NCBI RefSeq assembly: GCF_965198575.1
Contig: NZ_OZ240671.1
Span: 3,534,001-3,598,000 of the forward strand
Length of the DNA: 64,000 nucleotides
Reading direction: 5' to 3'
Source: Lichenicola sp965198575
GTDB taxonomy: Bacteria > Pseudomonadota > Alphaproteobacteria > Acetobacterales > Acetobacteraceae
The notes beneath the pieces were generated by a model. The model had not been told where the DNA came from. It did no database searches and was given only the letters and a program-made list of their open reading frames with translations. The translations under genes were made by a program, and so were the position numbers. Below, piece after piece: positions 9,432-18,096 of the stretch (position 1 is its first letter; every line of letters starts with the position of its first letter).

Positions 9432-10793
9432 TTACTCGGCCGCCACCGCCGACTGCGGACGAAAACGATCCTCCATTTCCCGACGCAGGGCCACTACGTC
9501 GTCGTCGTCGACAAGATCGACGTCATCGTAGCTGACGATCTGATCCTTCCTGATGGCTCGCTTGAGCCGCACATGATGGGCAAGACCAATTGGCAAAGCA
9601 CGCAGAGCAAGGCTTCGACGCGCGGGGATCGCATTGGCCCACACCGCGTAGCCGCCCTCGCCATCGAGCATTTCCCCGACCTGCATGTCCTTCTTGGCCG
9701 TGGCCACGGCGTCCCCACGGAATTCTTTTGAGGATCCGGTCGGCTCTCCCCGCAGCACTGCCGACAGCACGCTGATCGAGGCCTCGAGGCCGATGAGGTG
9801 GAACGGCCGCCACATCGAGGCATACCAGCCGGAAGGATCGGTCAGCAGCCCATACTGCCTGAAGCAGTTGCGGGCATACTCGCTATGCGCCTTGAAGGTA
9901 ACGAATACCCCGTAGCGGATATTGTTGGCGACCTCCCGCCCGTCTGGCTCCTGACTGGCGGCGATGTCGACCAGTCCAGGGCTATCGAGGCGACCGCCAT
10001 CGCTCCTGGGACGAAAGACACGGGCAAGATCGTGGAGGCCGGCAGGCGGAAACGCCAGTCCGTTTTCAGGACAGTCGAGACCCGTGCCGTTCGCCACCGC
10101 AGCCATCTCGATGGCCGCCTTGGTCCCGTCCGTGAAGGAATTGTAGAGTTTGGGGTTCAGCTTGTCCCGTGCGACGTCTTCCTCACTCCAGCCGAACAGG
10201 CCCCAGACCGTGTCGGGGGTCGAGTAGCGGTAGCGCGGCTCGAAGTTCATCCCTTTTCCAGCGGCGGTCAGCTCGAAGCCGCAAGCGCGTACCCAGTCGA
10301 CGAGTTCACAGATCAGCGCCGGCTGATCGCCATACGCCATCGAGTAGATGAGCCCCTTCTCCCGCGCCTTGGCGGCCAGGATTGGCCCAACCATGACGTC
10401 GGCTTCGACGTTGACCATGACCACATGTTTTCCGTATTCGATGCAAGCGAGCGCATGGCGGGTACCGGCTAGCGGATGTCCCGTCGCCTCGATCACGCAG
10501 TCAATCTCCGGGCACGACAACATCGCGTGGACATCGTCGGTAATGAAGGTCTTGCCACTTGTCACCGCCTCGCCGGCGCTTCGTGCGCTGTAAAGCTCCT
10601 CCGGCCATCCCACGCGCCCGCATGATTCGCGCGCCGACGACACCGACAGGTCCGTGATCGCTACCATGTGCAACCCGTCGATCCTCTGCGCCTGCGACAG
10701 GATCATCGAGCCGAACTTGCCGGCACCGATCAGGCCTACGCGAACAGGTCGGCCGAGGGCCGCTCGTTCCAGCAGCAACGACGAAAGATTCAT
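9432..10793 (-). CDS. SAF-domain NAD(P)-dependent oxidoreductase (COG4091, homoserine-dehydrogenase-like)
   Basis: A 453-residue cytoplasmic dehydrogenase. The start at 10793 is preferred over 10826 because GGGGA lies 6-10 bp upstream and the Rossmann strand VGLIGAGKFGSMI (about residues 18-30) then follows a short leader. The middle holds a homoserine-dehydrogenase-like dimerisation/catalytic region (DGTKAAIEMAAVANGTGL, then PFHLIGLEASISVLSA). The C-terminus has a small SAF-like beta module (GLAHHVRLKRAIRKDQIVSYDDVDL). Members of COG4091 occur in catabolic clusters for unusual sugars and branched polyols, and a role in oxidising an intermediate from the adjacent transporter fits. Exact substrate unknown. 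Confidence 0.85.
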   Translation of the reverse strand: MNLSSLLLERAALGRPVRVGLIGAGKFGSMILSQAQRIDGLHMVAITDLSVSSARESCGRVGWPEELYSARSAGEAVTSGKTFITDDVHAMLSCPEIDCVIEATGHPLAGTRHALACIEYGKHVVMVNVEADVMVGPILAAKAREKGLIYSMAYGDQPALICELVDWVRACGFELTAAGKGMNFEPRYRYSTPDTVWGLFGWSEEDVARDKLNPKLYNSFTDGTKAAIEMAAVANGTGLDCPENGLAFPPAGLHDLARVFRPRSDGGRLDSPGLVDIAASQEPDGREVANNIRYGVFVTFKAHSEYARNCFRQYGLLTDPSGWYASMWRPFHLIGLEASISVLSAVLRGEPTGSSKEFRGDAVATAKKDMQVGEMLDGEGGYAVWANAIPARRSLALRALPIGLAHHVRLKRAIRKDQIVSYDDVDLVDDDDVVALRREMEDRFRPQSAVAAE

Positions 10794-11473
10794 GTTCGTG
10801 TCCCCGACGACGCTGCCGCCGTCCATTGATTATGATGGGCGCCTTGTGACCTGCTGAATGACAGCGGCGCTCAGTGGGCGCTCCATTCTCTTTCCCTGGC
10901 ATTCGATCCGGGCAGAGGCTGAAAATTGTTCCCGCGCCGAAGATCGGAGTTCGTGCGGATTAGCGCAATTTAGAAAGTCAGGGAGACAATTTAGCTCTTC
11001 TAACCAGTCAGACAATAAGGCCGACTTGGGAGAAGCAAATAGGGTCACGCCACGGCTCACATGATCCGGACGTGCACACCCGAACTAAGTGTCGCGCCGG
11101 CCAGGTCATCGGTGCGGCGGCTATGGCCATCGGGATGGCAAAAGCCAGCATGGTTGAGCGTCGGATTTCGAGGCTGCGCCGCTGACGGTTTTCCCTGCCA
11201 GGCGACGGCCAGCAGATCGCTACACCCTCCGATATTCGAGCTGTGCCTGCCCGTGTAGGTGTGGACCTAATTGCGCAATCATTCCATCATCGCTGGTAGG
11301 TAGATTACCGAACTTTCTACAATGTGGAGCTGGGACGAAGGTATGGACTAGAAGGTTGTAGGGGAGGATTACCCCTGACCCACCTGCTGCGAGATGTGCG
11401 CTCCGAAGCGGCGAGAGCTGCTGTTCCTCGATCCGATGCAGCGGCCGGCTGATGATGTCGGCGCGAAGCTGCA
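10794..11473. other. Intergenic stretch, no gene recognised
   Basis: About 680 bp without a convincing coding frame. It presumably contains the promoter of the dehydrogenase gene at its left edge and borders the integrase remnant on the right. A lower-GC stretch around 10920-11050 suggests non-ancestral DNA. Confidence 0.4.
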
Positions 11474-11985
11474 TTAAGCTATCACGTGTGGCCCGGTCTC
11501 CAGCAGCGTAAGCCGGTCCAGCCTTTGGCGCGCTCGCAAGCGGTCCGCTCCTTCGATCGGGTTGCGGCTGAGCACAGCACCATTTTCCAGCGAGCCTCGC
11601 GACTGCTCCTGCAACCGCGCATCTGACGCAGAGGTTGCGGTATCCCTTCTCGGCACAGACCACAAGCCTTGGGTAGCCGGCGCCCCGGGGGTCTCGTCTT
11701 CCGCCTTAACCGCCGGAAAGGGATCACTCGCGGAAGGACGAACGGAAGCCGTGCTATGCAGCGCCGTCTGGCCTCGTCGATCTCGCTCCGGCGAGCTTGG
11801 ATGATCTCGCCTTTGCGGCAGGCCGTCATGATCTGGAAGCTGAGGCCAGCGGCGACGACGCCCTCCTGCTTTCGGAGGGCAACCGCTAAACGATACACGT
11901 CATCGAATGGCAGGGCCATGGTGGTGAACAACGCGAAGGCCCGCCGCTCCATTTTTTCCCGCAACAAACAGCTGACAGCCTTCAC
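11474..11985 (-). pseudogene. P4-type tyrosine integrase, internal/C-terminal remnant
   Basis: The frame beginning near 11985 encodes MALPFDDVYRLAVALRKQEG, then LSFQIMTACRKGEIIQARRSEID. This matches the start of the catalytic domain of P4-like integrases (pattern LP-DVP-FM-LR-EG, L-ILTA-R-GEVIGARWSEID). The first catalytic Arg region survives as ACRKGE. The later R-x-x-R and Tyr motifs are lost after frame breaks. The N-terminal arm-binding domain is missing. It is a relic of an integrated island; no attachment site or adjacent tRNA gene was found. Confidence 0.65.
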
Positions 11986-12143
11986 GGTATAACGACCAAC
12001 CTCTTACAGATCACCCTGCGGCACGAGACGAGGGGGCAGCCCACGACCGTTGCTTGACGCCGGTGCAGGGAGGACCGGCCGGCGCTGCAGGAAGCTCATG
12101 GTCATGGCAAGATGCGAGGTTCAGCCTTGGCTTTGTCGCCGTG

Positions 12144-13157
12144 TCAGAAGACGGCGTGATCTCCGCGTTCGGGCGCGTCGGTGCCTGCAAGGACTGAGCG
12201 GTAGAACTCAAAGAGGGTCTGGGTTCCCGTCGAGGGCGTCGCGGTCGCATCGTACCGACCCGTCTGCGGGTCCAACACCAACATGGATTCAGTCGCGTAA
12301 TAGCGACCTATCCGGGCCAATTCCGCTTTTTCCGCCAGCGACGGGACGATCCGGCCAAGGGCTCCGAGGCCTCCGGCAATGACGTCGAGCAGCGCCACGG
12401 GTACCGACTGGAATCTGGGCGGGCGACCCAGCAACGCGAATAGCGCCTCACCCTGCTGGCGCGGCGTGATGGCCTCGCCGGGTCCGCCGATCGGCAGGAT
12501 GCGGTTCCATCGGCTCTCCTCCTCGAGGCAGCCGGCAATGTAATCAGCCAGATCCGCGTCGCTTATGGGCTTGCAGGCGGTGAGTGTCCCGTCGCCGAAC
12601 ACCAGGAAGGGCCGCCCCCGCCGGACGCGTTCGATTTGGCCCGAAAGCGATTTAAAGAAAGCCGTCGGCCTGACGATCGAGTAGCGCAAGCCGGACAGGG
12701 TCAGCGCTGCTTCGAATGCCAATTTGGCGTGCTGAAAGGCGAGGAGCGGCTTTTGCACGCAAATGGCAGAAAGCAGCACGAAGTGCCCGACGTCGGCTTG
12801 CTGCGCGGCGTCCAGAACGTTGAGGTGGGCGCGATGATCGATCGCCCAGGCGTCTTTGGGCACGCCCGTGCGTGAGGCCATGCACGACACCACGGCGTCG
12901 AACCGCTCGTTCGCAAATCCGTCGCGGGACAGCGACGCATTATCGGTGGGATCAACCACCCGTACCGTGGCTCCTTCAAAGAGCCTGGCGATGTCCACCG
13001 GTGTCGCCGATCCGCCGATGCCAGGACGCTTGCGGACAAGACAGACGACCTCGTGTCCACGCCGCACCAGCGCGGCTGTCGTCGCGCGGCCGATGGTGCC
13101 GGTGGCCCCAAGAACACAGACGCGTTGGCGCAACCCCGCGCCGGGCGGGCCCGACAT
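12144..13157 (-). CDS. bciA: Divinyl (bacterio)chlorophyllide a 8-vinyl-reductase, BciA type
   Basis: A 337-residue NAD(P)H-dependent reductase of the atypical short-chain/NmrA fold. It reduces the C8 vinyl group of divinyl chlorophyllide during (bacterio)chlorophyll synthesis. Rossmann motif VLGATGTIGRATTAALVRRG near residues 15-35. Strong family signatures follow: DAVVSCMASRTG, HFVLLSAICVQKPLLAFQ, YSIVRPTAFFKSLSGQ, FGDGTLTACKPISDADLADY, ILPIGGPGEAITPRQQGE and IGRYYATESMLVLDP. ATG at 13157 gives the normal family length. The frame is open to 13442, but that extension does not resemble the family, and no good ribosome-binding site was found for either start. No other photosynthesis gene is nearby, so it is an orphan locus here. 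Confidence 0.9.
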   Translation of the reverse strand: MSGPPGAGLRQRVCVLGATGTIGRATTAALVRRGHEVVCLVRKRPGIGGSATPVDIARLFEGATVRVVDPTDNASLSRDGFANERFDAVVSCMASRTGVPKDAWAIDHRAHLNVLDAAQQADVGHFVLLSAICVQKPLLAFQHAKLAFEAALTLSGLRYSIVRPTAFFKSLSGQIERVRRGRPFLVFGDGTLTACKPISDADLADYIAGCLEEESRWNRILPIGGPGEAITPRQQGEALFALLGRPPRFQSVPVALLDVIAGGLGALGRIVPSLAEKAELARIGRYYATESMLVLDPQTGRYDATATPSTGTQTLFEFYRSVLAGTDAPERGDHAVF

Positions 13158-13729
13158 AGCCGCTGTAGAGTGAATGCGCGCGGCTGCCAATTCCGGCGCA
13201 ACTGTCTCACTGCCCTTCAAGATGGTCCCACTGCTTTGATCAACACCACATCTGTATCCACTTTTATAAGAATTCACCACCTTGCGAGCGTATCCTGACT
13301 TCTTCCTGCCCATCAGGCCATGATGGTACTCCACGCTACGCATCATGACGAGCGACCGGTCATACTCGGTGAACGTGCACGATAGCTCGTCGCTGTGATG
13401 CAGAAGGTCGCCTGCCGGGCACGGGGCGGATGTAAAGCGCACGCACCATTGCGCTTTCCTGAAGCGTCAATTCGCTTGCGAGGCGCCCGGCCAGTCGGCG
13501 CGCCGACCCAGGTCCCTCGGGATCGCGCGAATCATCGCCAGGAGGCCAACACTCGCCTTTTCGCAATAATCCGGATCGAGCAGCAATTTCTCACTGCATG
13601 CCACCAACCGTACGGCTTCAAGCTTGGCAACCATCGGCATCTCGTATCCGTCGCCAAGCACGCTTCGGTTGACGACAAAAACCGCCATACTGGCGGGGTC
13701 GACGTGGCCTAATATAATGGCTCCCTAGA
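13158..13729. other. Upstream region of bciA, no gene recognised
   Basis: The bciA frame stays open to 13442, and other minus-strand frames (for example 13467-13688) are open, but none resembles a known family. The stretch ends at the inverted repeat of the IS5-family relic. The bciA promoter must lie here; no clear consensus was seen. Confidence 0.35.
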
Positions 13730-14157
13730 GCGCCTTTCAAAACCTTGTACTTCCCGGCGATCTGATTCATGAGGAGAAATACTGACCGGCGCCAACACCA
13801 ACGACAGCATGCCGTTCGAGGAACTGCTCGACAGCATCCTGCCGATCGGCGGCAAGCCGGACCGGGCACGACACCGGCCGGACAAGCTGCACGCCGACAA
13901 GGCCTATGATCACCAACGTTGCCGCCAGGCCTGCCGCCGCCGTGGGATCTTACCCCGCATCGCCCGGCGCGGCGTCGAGACCAGCCAGAAGCTGGGCCGA
14001 CACAGGTGGGTCATCGAGCGGACCTTCGCGTGGATCAACCGCTACCGCCGGCTCGTCACGCGCTTCGAGCGCAGAAGCGATATCCACCACGCGTTCACCG
14101 CTCTCGCCTGCTTATTGATCTGCTTCAACACGCTGCAGAAGGGGTTTTGAAAGGCGC
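13730..14157. mobile_element. IS5-family relic with intact inverted repeats
   Basis: Perfect 15-bp inverted repeats (GCGCCTTTCAAAACC) lie at 13730-13744 and 14143-14157, each beside a CTA trinucleotide that could be the target duplication. Only about 430 bp separate the outer ends, roughly half of a complete IS5-group element, so the transposase N-terminal half was lost by internal deletion. Such end-intact, shortened copies can still be moved in trans by a full-length relative. Confidence 0.75.
13782..14150 (+). pseudogene. IS5-family transposase, C-terminal half
   Basis: The frame from 13782 encodes TGANTNDSMPFEELLDSI, then DKLHADKAYDHQRCRQAC, RRGILPRIARRG and GRHRWVIERTFAWINRYRRL. This is the C-terminal part of an IS5-group DDE transposase, including a DKAYD block and the catalytic Glu in VIERTFAW. 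It stops at 14150, inside the right inverted repeat, as in complete elements. The N-terminal half with the first catalytic Asp is absent. Confidence 0.85.
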
Positions 14158-14627
14158 ACTAAAATCCGGCATTGGCTGGCATGTGCATCATAGTAAGGAA
14201 GCCCGACCACCGTTGTGTAGAGTCTGATGCCGCCTGTTTCGACCGGTTTATGAACCGCGTGCTGGCGGCGGTGATCATGGGACTTGACGCGACACATCCT
14301 GGTTCGGAGCGTCGGATCGGTTACCCAATTCGATCGGCTGTGCCTGTAGTTGGATCAGCCAAGACCGGACAGCTTCCATAGAGGCCTCTGCTCCCTCGAC
14401 CTGACTGTCGGTGCCGGCGTGGGAACGCCGGGGACCGGCCCAGAGGGCGTCCTCAGCTTTCCGGCTGTCCAACCATCGGAGCCGGCGATTCGAGCGATAT
14501 TCGGGATAATGCTTCCCGTCTCTGATTGTTCTCCCGACGGGAGAGACGAGGCATCTATCGTTGAATCCATGGGCACCGCACCCCGCCCTTACGGAAGCCG
14601 AGTTGCCGGTCCAAGATGGAGCTCGCA
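14158..14627. other. Intergenic stretch, no gene recognised
   Basis: About 470 bp between the IS relic and the pirin gene. Open frames exist on both strands but show no family resemblance. The right end supplies the ribosome-binding site (GGAGC) for the pirin gene. Confidence 0.35.
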
Positions 14628-15209
14628 ATGATCGAGATACGACCATTTGCCGGCCTGGGAGCGGCCAATCACGGCTGGCTGGATGCCAGGCACCATTTCG
14701 CGTTCGGTGGCTATCGCGACGTGACGCGCATGGGCTGGGGCAGCCTGCGCGTGTGGAACGACGACTCGATCGCGGCACGAAGCGGTTTCCCGCCGCATCC
14801 GCATTCTGACATGGAGATCATCACCTACGTCCGCCAGGGTGCCATCACCCACACCGATAGCCTGGGCAATGAAGGTCGCACCGGAGCCGGCGACGTTCAG
14901 GTCATGTCGGCCGGCAATGGCATCACGCATTCCGAATATAATCCGGAACCCGAGGCGACACGGATCTTCCAGAGCTGGATCCAGCCGACGAGCCAGGGCG
15001 CACGGCTCGCCGGCGCAACGTTGCGCGCGGGTAAAAGCACCAGCTACCGGCTCGGGCACGGCCGCCACCTCTATCTGGTGTCCCCGTCGGGCACCATCGA
15101 AGGCGAAGGCCAACGCGCCGAGGCGGACGATGGTGTTGCCGTCAGCAGCTTTGCGAGCATTCGCGTGAGCGCAGTGGATGATGCGGAAATTGTCCTGGTC
15201 GACGCCTGA
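14628..15209 (+). CDS. Pirin-family protein (YhhW-like quercetinase type), internally shortened
   Basis: A 193-residue bicupin of the pirin family, whose bacterial members bind a metal and may act as quercetin dioxygenases or redox sensors. ATG at 14628 is chosen because GGAGC lies 5 bp upstream. The N-terminal cupin is complete, with metal ligands in PPHPHSDMEIITYV and GITHSEYNPE. After the FQSWIQPTSQGA strand the sequence jumps directly to RLAGATLRAGKS. Relatives of about 230 residues carry some 35 extra residues there, the linker and first strands of the C-terminal cupin. The deletion is in frame. Metal binding should survive; folding of the second cupin is questionable. Confidence 0.85.
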   Translation: MIEIRPFAGLGAANHGWLDARHHFAFGGYRDVTRMGWGSLRVWNDDSIAARSGFPPHPHSDMEIITYVRQGAITHTDSLGNEGRTGAGDVQVMSAGNGITHSEYNPEPEATRIFQSWIQPTSQGARLAGATLRAGKSTSYRLGHGRHLYLVSPSGTIEGEGQRAEADDGVAVSSFASIRVSAVDDAEIVLVDA

Positions 15210-15598
15210 CTTTATTCCATCGCCGATCGGGAGGTTCTCCGATCACGACCGTGCACGGCGTGAGCAGGGTCCGCGAGGAGAGGATGCTCGGCGCCCGTGT
15301 CCTGATGGAAATATTCGTTCGCCTAACCTCGCTGCTCGGGGCCTTCACCCTGCCACCGACGGTCGTGCTCACGATTTGTATGCTCGCCTCTGAGCTGCCA
15401 GGCCATCATCGCGGACCATGATCGGTATCCACGACACTGCGAACGAGACCAACTCGCGGAAAATACCCGGTCGATCATGAATTTCGTATCTCCCAAGACG
15501 CTGTGTCCTGCATGCTGCGCCTAACGGACTTGCAGCCTCTTGCTTGAAGTCGTCTGTTCGGGTGAGCAGTTTTCAACGATGAGAAATAGGAGGCCATC
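15210..15598. other. Intergenic stretch with one doubtful small ORF
   Basis: A 45-codon frame (15284-15421, GAGGAG upstream) encodes a hydrophobic MLGARVLMEIFVRLTSLLG stretch that faintly recalls the first helix of DoxX-family proteins, frequent pirin neighbours. It is too short and divergent to call. Nothing else was recognised. Confidence 0.3.
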
Positions 15599-16582
15599 AT
15601 GCCGGCAACGATGAAGGCGGCCGTTATCCACGCCCCGGGTGGCCCGGAGGTGCTGAAGCTGGAGGAACGCCCGGTGCCGCGCCCGTCGGCGGGCGAGGTG
15701 CTGATCCGAATCGAGGCGTTCGGGCTGAACCGGTCCGAGCTGTTCACGCGCCAGGGCCTGTCGCCCGATGTCATGTTCCCGCGCATCCTGGGGATCGAGG
15801 CGGTCGGCGTGGTGGAGGAGGCACCGGGCGGCGAATTCGCCAAAGGTGACGTGGTGGCGACGGTGATGGGTGGCATGGGCCGGAGTTTCGATGGCGGCTA
15901 TGCGCAATACACCGTGGTTCCCGCACGCCAGGTGCAGGCGTTTCGCACCGAACTCCCATGGGAGACGCTGGGCGCTCTTCCCGAAATGCTGCAGACTGCG
16001 TGGGGCTCGTTGTTCCGGTCGCTGCAGCTGAAACCCGGCGATCGGCTGCTGATTCGTGGTGGCACGACTTCGGTCGGCATGGCGGCTGCGGCCATCGCGA
16101 AACGGCACGGCGCCGAGGTTGGTGCCACGACCCGCCGCGCCGACCGCGAGCAGCTGCTGCGCGACTGCGGAGCCGACCGGGTGTTCGTCGATGATGGCGC
16201 GATCGCCGACAGGGTCCGCCACGAATGGAACGGCGGTGCCGACAAGGTGCTCGAACTGGTCGGCACCAGCTCGCTCCGGGACTCGCTGCGCTGCACGCGC
16301 GAACCGGCACTGGTCTGCATGACCGGCATGGTCGGCAACAAATGGTCGATCGATGATTTCAGCCCGATGGAATGGATCCCGACGGCTGTCGGCCTGACCT
16401 GCTATGACGGCGGCGTCGGCGACTTCATGGCGATGCCGATGCAGCAGCTGGTCGACGACGTTGCCGCGGGCGCCTTGCATGTCCAGGTCGGCCGGGTCTT
16501 CAAGTTGGACGAGATCGTCGAGGCGCATCAGGCGATGGAGGACAACACCGCTGGCGGCAAGATCGTCGTGCGGACATGGTGA
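15599..16582 (+). CDS. Medium-chain (quinone oxidoreductase-like) NADPH dehydrogenase
   Basis: A 327-residue zinc-free MDR-family reductase of the quinone oxidoreductase class. AGGAGG lies a few bases before the ATG. The N-terminal GroES-like domain (residues 1-125) has GEVLIRIEAFGLNRSELFTR and ILGIEAVGVV. The Rossmann domain has DRLLIRGGTTSVGMAAAAIA (about residues 145-165), the GxTxxVG variant of this group. The zinc-binding cysteines of alcohol dehydrogenases are absent. These enzymes reduce quinones or activated alkenes with NADPH. It has a close paralogue at 20965-21936, and both share the unusual VATxMGGMGRxFDG segment. Confidence 0.9.
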   Translation: MPATMKAAVIHAPGGPEVLKLEERPVPRPSAGEVLIRIEAFGLNRSELFTRQGLSPDVMFPRILGIEAVGVVEEAPGGEFAKGDVVATVMGGMGRSFDGGYAQYTVVPARQVQAFRTELPWETLGALPEMLQTAWGSLFRSLQLKPGDRLLIRGGTTSVGMAAAAIAKRHGAEVGATTRRADREQLLRDCGADRVFVDDGAIADRVRHEWNGGADKVLELVGTSSLRDSLRCTREPALVCMTGMVGNKWSIDDFSPMEWIPTAVGLTCYDGGVGDFMAMPMQQLVDDVAAGALHVQVGRVFKLDEIVEAHQAMEDNTAGGKIVVRTW

Positions 16583-16947
16583 GCTGGGGGGACGTCGCGA
16601 TCACCGTGAGTACGGTGCGCGGTCCGGCGGAAGATCGCCTGCGTCCTCTGGTCGGGAAGGGTGGACCGCCTGTCTCAACCGCGGGGAACCTCGACCAGGC
16701 CCACGATCACCGGCGCCTCAGGATTGTTGCATACGTGGCCACGAACGATGCCATGACCCCGGCTCATGCTGCCGAGGCCGCGCGCAGCGGCAGGCTAGCC
16801 ATCCCTCCTGCGGAACGTCCCCCGCTCGATCGCTTGGTCCAGGCGCATGACCATGTTCCGGACGCCTGAGCGGGCAAGCTTCTTCTGCTTCGCTGAAGCA
16901 GCGTTGGCCGCACAGGCCGGATGCAAACACCGGAAGGAAGCCCGGAC
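16583..16947. other. Intergenic stretch, no convincing gene
   Basis: A 97-codon frame from 16576 to 16869 overlaps the end of the reductase gene and shows no known motif; I do not call it. The right end carries GGAAGGAAG, the ribosome-binding site of the lipoprotein gene. Confidence 0.35.
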
Positions 16948-18027
16948 GTGACCCAGCATCGTTGCAGGGTGATAGCTGCCCTGGTTGCCTGCCTGCCGCT
17001 TGGGGGCTGCTTCGGCATCGGGCCGGAACGGCTGTCGCGCGACGAGATCGATTTCTCGCGGGCGCTCGCGATCTCGGATAATCAGCAGACGCTGCTCAAC
17101 ATCGTCCGGCTGCGCTACGCCGAGGCCCCGACATTTCTCGATCTCACGCAGGTGATTTCCGGCTACCAGGCGCAGCAGACCCTGAGCGGCTCGCTGGATC
17201 TCTTCCCGAGCAGTCACGCCAGCACCTCCGTCGGCGGCGGTGGTTCAATGCAACTGCAGGAAAATCCGACTTTCACCTACGCGCCCGTCACCGGGGAGCA
17301 GTTCAGCGAGACCTTCCTGCGGCCGCTGCCACCAGGGACGGTGTTGCCGCTGGTGTTGACCGGCATCCCGATCGACCTGTTGTTCGCCCTGGTGGTGCAG
17401 TCGATCAACGGGATGGACAACGCGCAGGTGCTTGCCGGCAGTGTCGGTGCGATGTCGGAGGATTTCGCGCGGCTGCTGCACGATCTTCGTGTGCTGCAGG
17501 TGGCGGGACGGCTCGATGTCAGGCTCGGCCAGGCAGCAATCGGGCAGGGCAGGAGTGACCGCAGGGCGGCCGCCGATGTCGTGAAGCTGGCCATCCTGAA
17601 CAGCGACGATGCGCGGATGACGGCGGTGGCTGCCGAGGCGCGGCGTCTTCTCGGCCTGCCGGACGACGAGACGCCGTTCGACATCGTCTTCGACCGGCGG
17701 CCGGTGCGTCCGCACGAGGTGGCGATCCTCACGCGGTCGGTGCTCGGGGTGCTGGGGTCCATGGCCTTCGCGATCGATGTGCCGCCCGGTGACGTGGCCG
17801 ACGGGAGGACGATGCCGACGATGCCGGCGGCAAGTCCGGTCGCCATCCATTCCGGCCGGTCGGCACCGGACGACGCCTTTGTCGCCATCGAATACGACCG
17901 TCATTGGTACTGGATTTCCTCGCGGGACTTCCGCAGCAAGCTGGCTTTCGCGGTCCTGCAGAACCTGCTGGCGCTTGCCCAGAGCAAGCAGCCCCCCGGC
18001 GCGGTGGTCACCATCCCGGCGGGGTAA
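16948..18027 (+). CDS. Conserved hypothetical lipoprotein
   Basis: A 359-residue predicted lipoprotein. GTG at 16948 is chosen over ATG at 16921 because GGAAGGAAG lies 7 bp before it and the signal peptide then begins with a short basic stretch (VTQHRCRVIAALVACLPLGG) ending in the lipobox LPLGGC. The mature protein has no enzyme motif. It contains NQQTLLNIVRLRYAEAPTFL (about residues 43-62), a glycine/serine-rich stretch, and a C-terminal region with DRHWYWISSRDFRSK. Similar proteins of unknown function occur across Proteobacteria. It probably sits in the envelope; function unknown. Confidence 0.8.
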   Translation: MTQHRCRVIAALVACLPLGGCFGIGPERLSRDEIDFSRALAISDNQQTLLNIVRLRYAEAPTFLDLTQVISGYQAQQTLSGSLDLFPSSHASTSVGGGGSMQLQENPTFTYAPVTGEQFSETFLRPLPPGTVLPLVLTGIPIDLLFALVVQSINGMDNAQVLAGSVGAMSEDFARLLHDLRVLQVAGRLDVRLGQAAIGQGRSDRRAAADVVKLAILNSDDARMTAVAAEARRLLGLPDDETPFDIVFDRRPVRPHEVAILTRSVLGVLGSMAFAIDVPPGDVADGRTMPTMPAASPVAIHSGRSAPDDAFVAIEYDRHWYWISSRDFRSKLAFAVLQNLLALAQSKQPPGAVVTIPAG

Positions 18028-18096
18028 GGCTGCGGGCGCGCCATGGAAGAAATCGCAGCCTGACCGGACCGACCGAGCCACCAAGGAGCGGCCGGG

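Noticed and set aside
13158..13442. N-terminal extension of BciA from an upstream ATG at 13442
   Set aside because: The extra 95 residues do not resemble the family, and ATG at 13157 gives the normal length.
15284..15421. 45-codon hydrophobic ORF after pirin, possibly DoxX-like
   Set aside because: Only one helix long and too divergent to support.
18030..18063. GGCTGCG...CGCAGCC inverted repeat after the lipoprotein gene as a terminator
   Set aside because: A 7-bp stem with a long loop and no T tract; not convincing as an intrinsic terminator.
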